This document shows, piece by piece, positions 6,850 to 9,420 of a stretch of 9,420 bases of DNA. Numbering within the stretch: position 1 is the stretch's first letter; each line of letters starts with the position of its first letter. Both the position numbers and the translations under genes were made by a program. The DNA is from Lachnospiraceae bacterium (GTDB lineage Bacteria > Bacillota_A > Clostridia > Lachnospirales > Lachnospiraceae): NCBI GenBank assembly GCA_009774655.1, contig VSOD01000139.1, forward strand, positions 1 to 9,420. Direction: 5' to 3'. The notes under the pieces are model-generated. The model was not told where the DNA came from. It saw only the letters and a list, made by a program, of their open reading frames with translations, and made no database searches.

Positions 6850-6878
6850 GGAAGAGGAGCGGCAGAAAGGCATTGGAC

Positions 6879-7115
6879 ATGGAGAGAAACAAAGAGCAGA
6901 CAGAACAGGAGCAGCAGGAGCTTTCTCTGGAGGAAGCGTTTGCGCAGATCGAGGATGTGATCGCACATCTTGAGACTGAGGAGATCACGCTGGAGGAGTC
7001 ATTCCGGGAATATGACCGGGGGATGCGGCTGTTGCAGCATTGTAACAGTGCGATCGACAGAGTAGAGAAGAAAGTACTTCAGATCAATGAAGATGGTGGA
7101 CTGGATGAATTTTAA
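6879..7115 (+). CDS. xseB: Exonuclease VII small subunit
   Basis: The 78-residue small subunit of exonuclease VII, which binds the helical region of XseA and is needed for activity. The family core is SLEEAFAQIEDVIAHLE (about 16-32), then EITLEESFREYDRGMRLLQ and a second helix ending VEKKVLQI; the acidic tail EDGGLDEF is also typical. The ATG at 6879 gives the usual family length and has GAAAGG eight bases upstream. An in-frame ATG at 6777, which also has a fair site (AAGGA at 6764-6768), would add 34 Gly/Arg-rich residues unlike the family, so it is not preferred. The last 11 bases overlap ispA. Confidence 0.92.
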   Translation: MERNKEQTEQEQQELSLEEAFAQIEDVIAHLETEEITLEESFREYDRGMRLLQHCNSAIDRVEKKVLQINEDGGLDEF

Positions 7116-8097
7116 AGAGGAACTGGAACAGAAGACGAAGACGATAGAAGAGATACTGCAGCGCAGCCTTCCGGCGGAAGAAGGCTACAGGTGCAGGGTG
7201 GCGGAAGCCATGAATTACTCGATCCTGGCGGGCGGCAAGCGACTGCGTCCCATGATGATGGCGGAGAGTGCGGCACTGTTTTGTGATGTTGCCGTATGCA
7301 GTGCACCGTGGCAGCAGATGGCAGAGTCGGATACGGCGGCAGGAGCACAGGCCGGCAATGTGGAAGAAAATGTGCTGCTGGAACATGCGCTGCCGTTGTT
7401 TATGGCGGCTTTGGAGATGATCCATAATTATTCCCTTGTACATGACGACCTGCCGGCGATGGACAACGACGAGTACCGCAGAGGCCGCAAGACGACGCAT
7501 GTCGTCTACGGAGAGGGTATGGCGGTGCTGGCGGGAGACGGTCTGCTCAATTATGCCTTTGAGACGGCGGTGCGCGCTTTCGACAAGGCGAAGACGGCGG
7601 ATGAGATGCGCAGGGTAGCGGCGTCCATGAAGATTCTGGCCGACAGGGCCGGTATCGACGGGATGATCGGCGGGCAGTGCGCGGATCTGGAGGCGGAGAA
7701 GCCGGGGACGGATGTGACGGAGGAGCTGCTGCTCTATATTCATGAGCATAAGACGGCGGCGCTCATCCAGGCGGCTATGACGATCGGTGCGGCGCTGGCG
7801 GGGGCTTCACAGGAGGAGATCGGCGCGCTGGAGCGATGTGCCTGCAATATCGGACTTGCGTTCCAGATTCAGGATGACATTCTGGATGTGACCGGTTCTC
7901 TGGAAGTGCTCGGTAAGCAGGTGGGCAGCGACGAGAAGAACCATAAGCTGACGTATGTAGGGATGCACGGTCTGGAGGAATCCAGAAGACAGGTGGAGAA
8001 GCTGTCCGCGGAAGCGGTGGAGATCCTGGCCTCTTTTCCACGCAGGAATCTGTTTCTGGAGGAGTTGGTGCGGCAGTTGATCTACAGACAAAAATAG
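7105..8097 (+). CDS. ispA: Short-chain polyprenyl diphosphate synthase (farnesyl diphosphate synthase type)
   Basis: A 330-residue trans-isoprenyl diphosphate synthase. It condenses isopentenyl diphosphate with allylic diphosphates, most likely to farnesyl diphosphate, in the cytosol. Motifs are GGKRLRP at 43-49, the first Asp-rich motif DDLPAMD at 114-120 with RRGR after it, and the second, DDILD, at 257-261 in FQIQDDILD. The residues before the first motif (HNYSLVHDD) match the E. coli IspA pattern HAYSLIHDD, favouring a C15 product, but geranylgeranyl diphosphate synthase cannot be excluded. An insertion of about 30 residues lies between GGKRLRP and DDLPAMD. ATG 7105 is chosen because GGTGG precedes it closely and it gives the usual MNF start; ATG 7087 has no binding site. 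It overlaps xseB by 11 bases. Confidence 0.93.
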   Translation: MNFKEELEQKTKTIEEILQRSLPAEEGYRCRVAEAMNYSILAGGKRLRPMMMAESAALFCDVAVCSAPWQQMAESDTAAGAQAGNVEENVLLEHALPLFMAALEMIHNYSLVHDDLPAMDNDEYRRGRKTTHVVYGEGMAVLAGDGLLNYAFETAVRAFDKAKTADEMRRVAASMKILADRAGIDGMIGGQCADLEAEKPGTDVTEELLLYIHEHKTAALIQAAMTIGAALAGASQEEIGALERCACNIGLAFQIQDDILDVTGSLEVLGKQVGSDEKNHKLTYVGMHGLEESRRQVEKLSAEAVEILASFPRRNLFLEELVRQLIYRQK

Positions 8098-8120
8098 AAA
8101 TGCGAAGGAAATGCCCGGGT

Positions 8121-8126
8121 GGAGGT
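8121..8126 (+). promoter_or_regulatory. Strong ribosome binding site of dxs
   Basis: GGAGGT lies five bases before the ATG at 8132 and fixes that start. It is among the strongest binding sites in the window, inside a 34-base gap after ispA. Confidence 0.8.
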
Positions 8127-8131
8127 TTAGC

Positions 8132-9420
8132 ATGCTTTTAGAGAAAATTGAACAGGCGAATGACATTAAGCAGATCGCGGAGAGCGATTATGGCGTACTG
8201 GCGCAGGAGATCAGGGAATTTTTGATCCGTTCCATCAGTGAGACGGGCGGTCATCTGGGTTCGAATCTGGGGGCTGTGGAACTGACCATGGCGCTGCATC
8301 TTTTCCTGAATTTGCCGGAGGATAAGATCATCTGGGATGTGGGGCATCAGTCGTACACCCACAAGATATTGACGGGACGCAGGGACGGCTTCGTCAATCT
8401 GCGCAAGTTCGGCGGCATGAGCGGTTTTCCGAAGCGCAAGGAGAGCGAGTGCGACTGCTTTGACACGGGCCACAGCTCGACATCCATCTCTGCGGGGCTG
8501 GGGATGGTCAAGGCCAGAGACATCCAGGGCGGCCGGAATACCATTGTATCCGTGATCGGGGACGGATCGCTGACCGGAGGTATGGCATATGAAGCGCTCA
8601 ACAACGCTTCCCGTCTGGAGACCAATTTTATTGTGATCTTAAATGACAACAATATGTCCATCTCGGAAAATGTGGGCGGGGTATCCAAATATCTGAATAA
8701 CATCAGAACGGCGGACATGTATCTGGATCTGAAAGAGGGTGTCTATAAGTCTCTTCTGGGCAAGTCCTACGGCGATAAGGTGGTGAGCCAGATCAGACGT
8801 GCCAAGAGCAGCTTTAAGCATCTGGTCGTGCCGGGGATGTTCTTCGAGGATATGGGCATCACATATCTGGGACCGGTGGACGGTCATAACATTCCGGCGA
8901 TGGTCCGTCTTCTGGGAGAGGCCAGGAAGATCAGGGGCGCCGTGCTTTTGCATGTGATCACACAGAAGGGCAAGGGGTATGCGCCGGCGGAGCGGCATCC
9001 GGCCAGATTTCATGGAGCCGAGCCTTTTGACATCGAGACCGGTATTCCGAGTAAGCCCCACAATAAGGCGAATTACACGGATATTTTCTCTACGGTCATG
9101 TGTAAGCTGGGACAGCGGGAAGAGCAGGTGGTGGCGATTACGGCGGCCATGCCGGACGGCACCGGGCTGAAACGCTTCCGGAATATGTATCCGGACCGGT
9201 TTTTTGACGTGGGGATCGCGGAGGAACATGCCGTGACCTTTGCCGCCGGGCTGGCGGCCGGAGGGCTTAAGCCTATCGTGGCGATTTATTCCTCCTTCCT
9301 GCAGCGGGCTTATGACCAGATCCTGCATGACGTCTGTCTGCAGAATCTGCCGGGTATTTTTGCCGTTGACAGTGCGGGACTGGTGGGCAGCGACGGGGAG
9401 ACGCATCAGGGGATCTTTTA
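8132..9420 (+). CDS. dxs: 1-deoxy-D-xylulose-5-phosphate synthase (partial at right edge)
   Basis: The first 429 residues of DXS, open to the window end; family members are about 620 residues, so the C-terminal domain is missing. DXS uses thiamine diphosphate to join pyruvate and glyceraldehyde 3-phosphate, the first step of the MEP isoprenoid pathway and also a source for thiamine and pyridoxal synthesis. Visible are GGHLGSNLGAVELTMALH (His41), DVGHQSYTHKILTGR (His72) and the thiamine diphosphate motif GDGSLTGG at 143-150 with NDNNMSISENVGG from 171. The pyrimidine domain has DVGIAEEHAVTFAAGLA with the expected catalytic Glu364. The frame is intact throughout. It lies 34 bases after ispA, pairing the first MEP enzyme with a later prenyl transferase, a common bacterial arrangement. 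Confidence 0.96.
   Translation, partial: MLLEKIEQANDIKQIAESDYGVLAQEIREFLIRSISETGGHLGSNLGAVELTMALHLFLNLPEDKIIWDVGHQSYTHKILTGRRDGFVNLRKFGGMSGFPKRKESECDCFDTGHSSTSISAGLGMVKARDIQGGRNTIVSVIGDGSLTGGMAYEALNNASRLETNFIVILNDNNMSISENVGGVSKYLNNIRTADMYLDLKEGVYKSLLGKSYGDKVVSQIRRAKSSFKHLVVPGMFFEDMGITYLGPVDGHNIPAMVRLLGEARKIRGAVLLHVITQKGKGYAPAERHPARFHGAEPFDIETGIPSKPHNKANYTDIFSTVMCKLGQREEQVVAITAAMPDGTGLKRFRNMYPDRFFDVGIAEEHAVTFAAGLAAGGLKPIVAIYSSFLQRAYDQILHDVCLQNLPGIFAVDSAGLVGSDGETHQGIF

Noticed and set aside
7087..7104. Earlier ATG starts for ispA
   Set aside because: ATG 7087 and ATG 7093 lack an upstream ribosome binding site and add residues not typical of the family. ATG 7105 has GGTGG at the right distance.
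8639..9406. Long open frame on the - strand across dxs
   Set aside because: It lies wholly opposite a clear dxs reading frame, lacks recognisable motifs and matches the same codon-bias artefact seen opposite prfC (2477-3196), xseA (5701-6420) and ispA (7084-7749).
1..9420. Mobile element, phage, CRISPR or defence system
   Set aside because: No terminal inverted repeats, transposase or integrase motifs, spaced direct repeats or toxin-antitoxin-like small gene pairs were seen; the content is housekeeping and sporulation genes.

Overview
The window is ordinary chromosomal core sequence from an endospore-forming Clostridia member. It is most like Lachnospiraceae: about half G+C, AGA/AGG arginine codons, purine-rich ribosome binding sites, a spoIIIA operon and the yqhY-nusB-xse-ispA-dxs cluster. 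The genus cannot be read from the sequence. Every gene lies on the + strand. I found no tRNA, rRNA, CRISPR array, insertion sequence or phage gene, and no convincing undescribed system.

Layout. Positions 2-1551 hold the end of the sporulation operon: the spoIIIAF tail, spoIIIAG and spoIIIAH, which encode parts of the mother-cell side of the feeding-tube channel into the forespore. A 229-base spacer follows. It may carry a promoter and can fold into a GC-rich imperfect hairpin. Next come prfC (release factor 3) and a transglutaminase-fold protein with a lipoprotein-like signal, probably co-transcribed. A good extended -10 promoter at about 4610-4638 then begins a second unit: a YqhY-type Asp23/Gls24 protein, nusB, xseA, xseB, ispA and dxs. 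dxs runs off the right edge. Small gaps or overlaps between these genes suggest one transcript.

How the genes work together. SpoIIIAF/AG/AH belong to one envelope-spanning sporulation complex. NusB (antitermination) and RF3 (release factor recycling) serve transcription and translation. XseA and XseB are the two subunits of exonuclease VII. IspA and Dxs act at the two ends of isoprenoid synthesis: Dxs makes the first MEP-pathway intermediate and IspA makes farnesyl diphosphate. The order resembles the Bacillus subtilis stretch spoIIIA - accBC - yqhY - nusB - folD - xseAB - ispA - dxs as I remember it. Here prfC and the transglutaminase gene stand where accBC would be, and folD is absent.

The points most worth a second look are the structured prfC leader, the hairpin beside the yqhY ribosome binding site, a roughly 30-residue insertion in IspA, a lysine/arginine-free acidic linker in SpoIIIAH, and the lipoprotein-like transglutaminase next to prfC.
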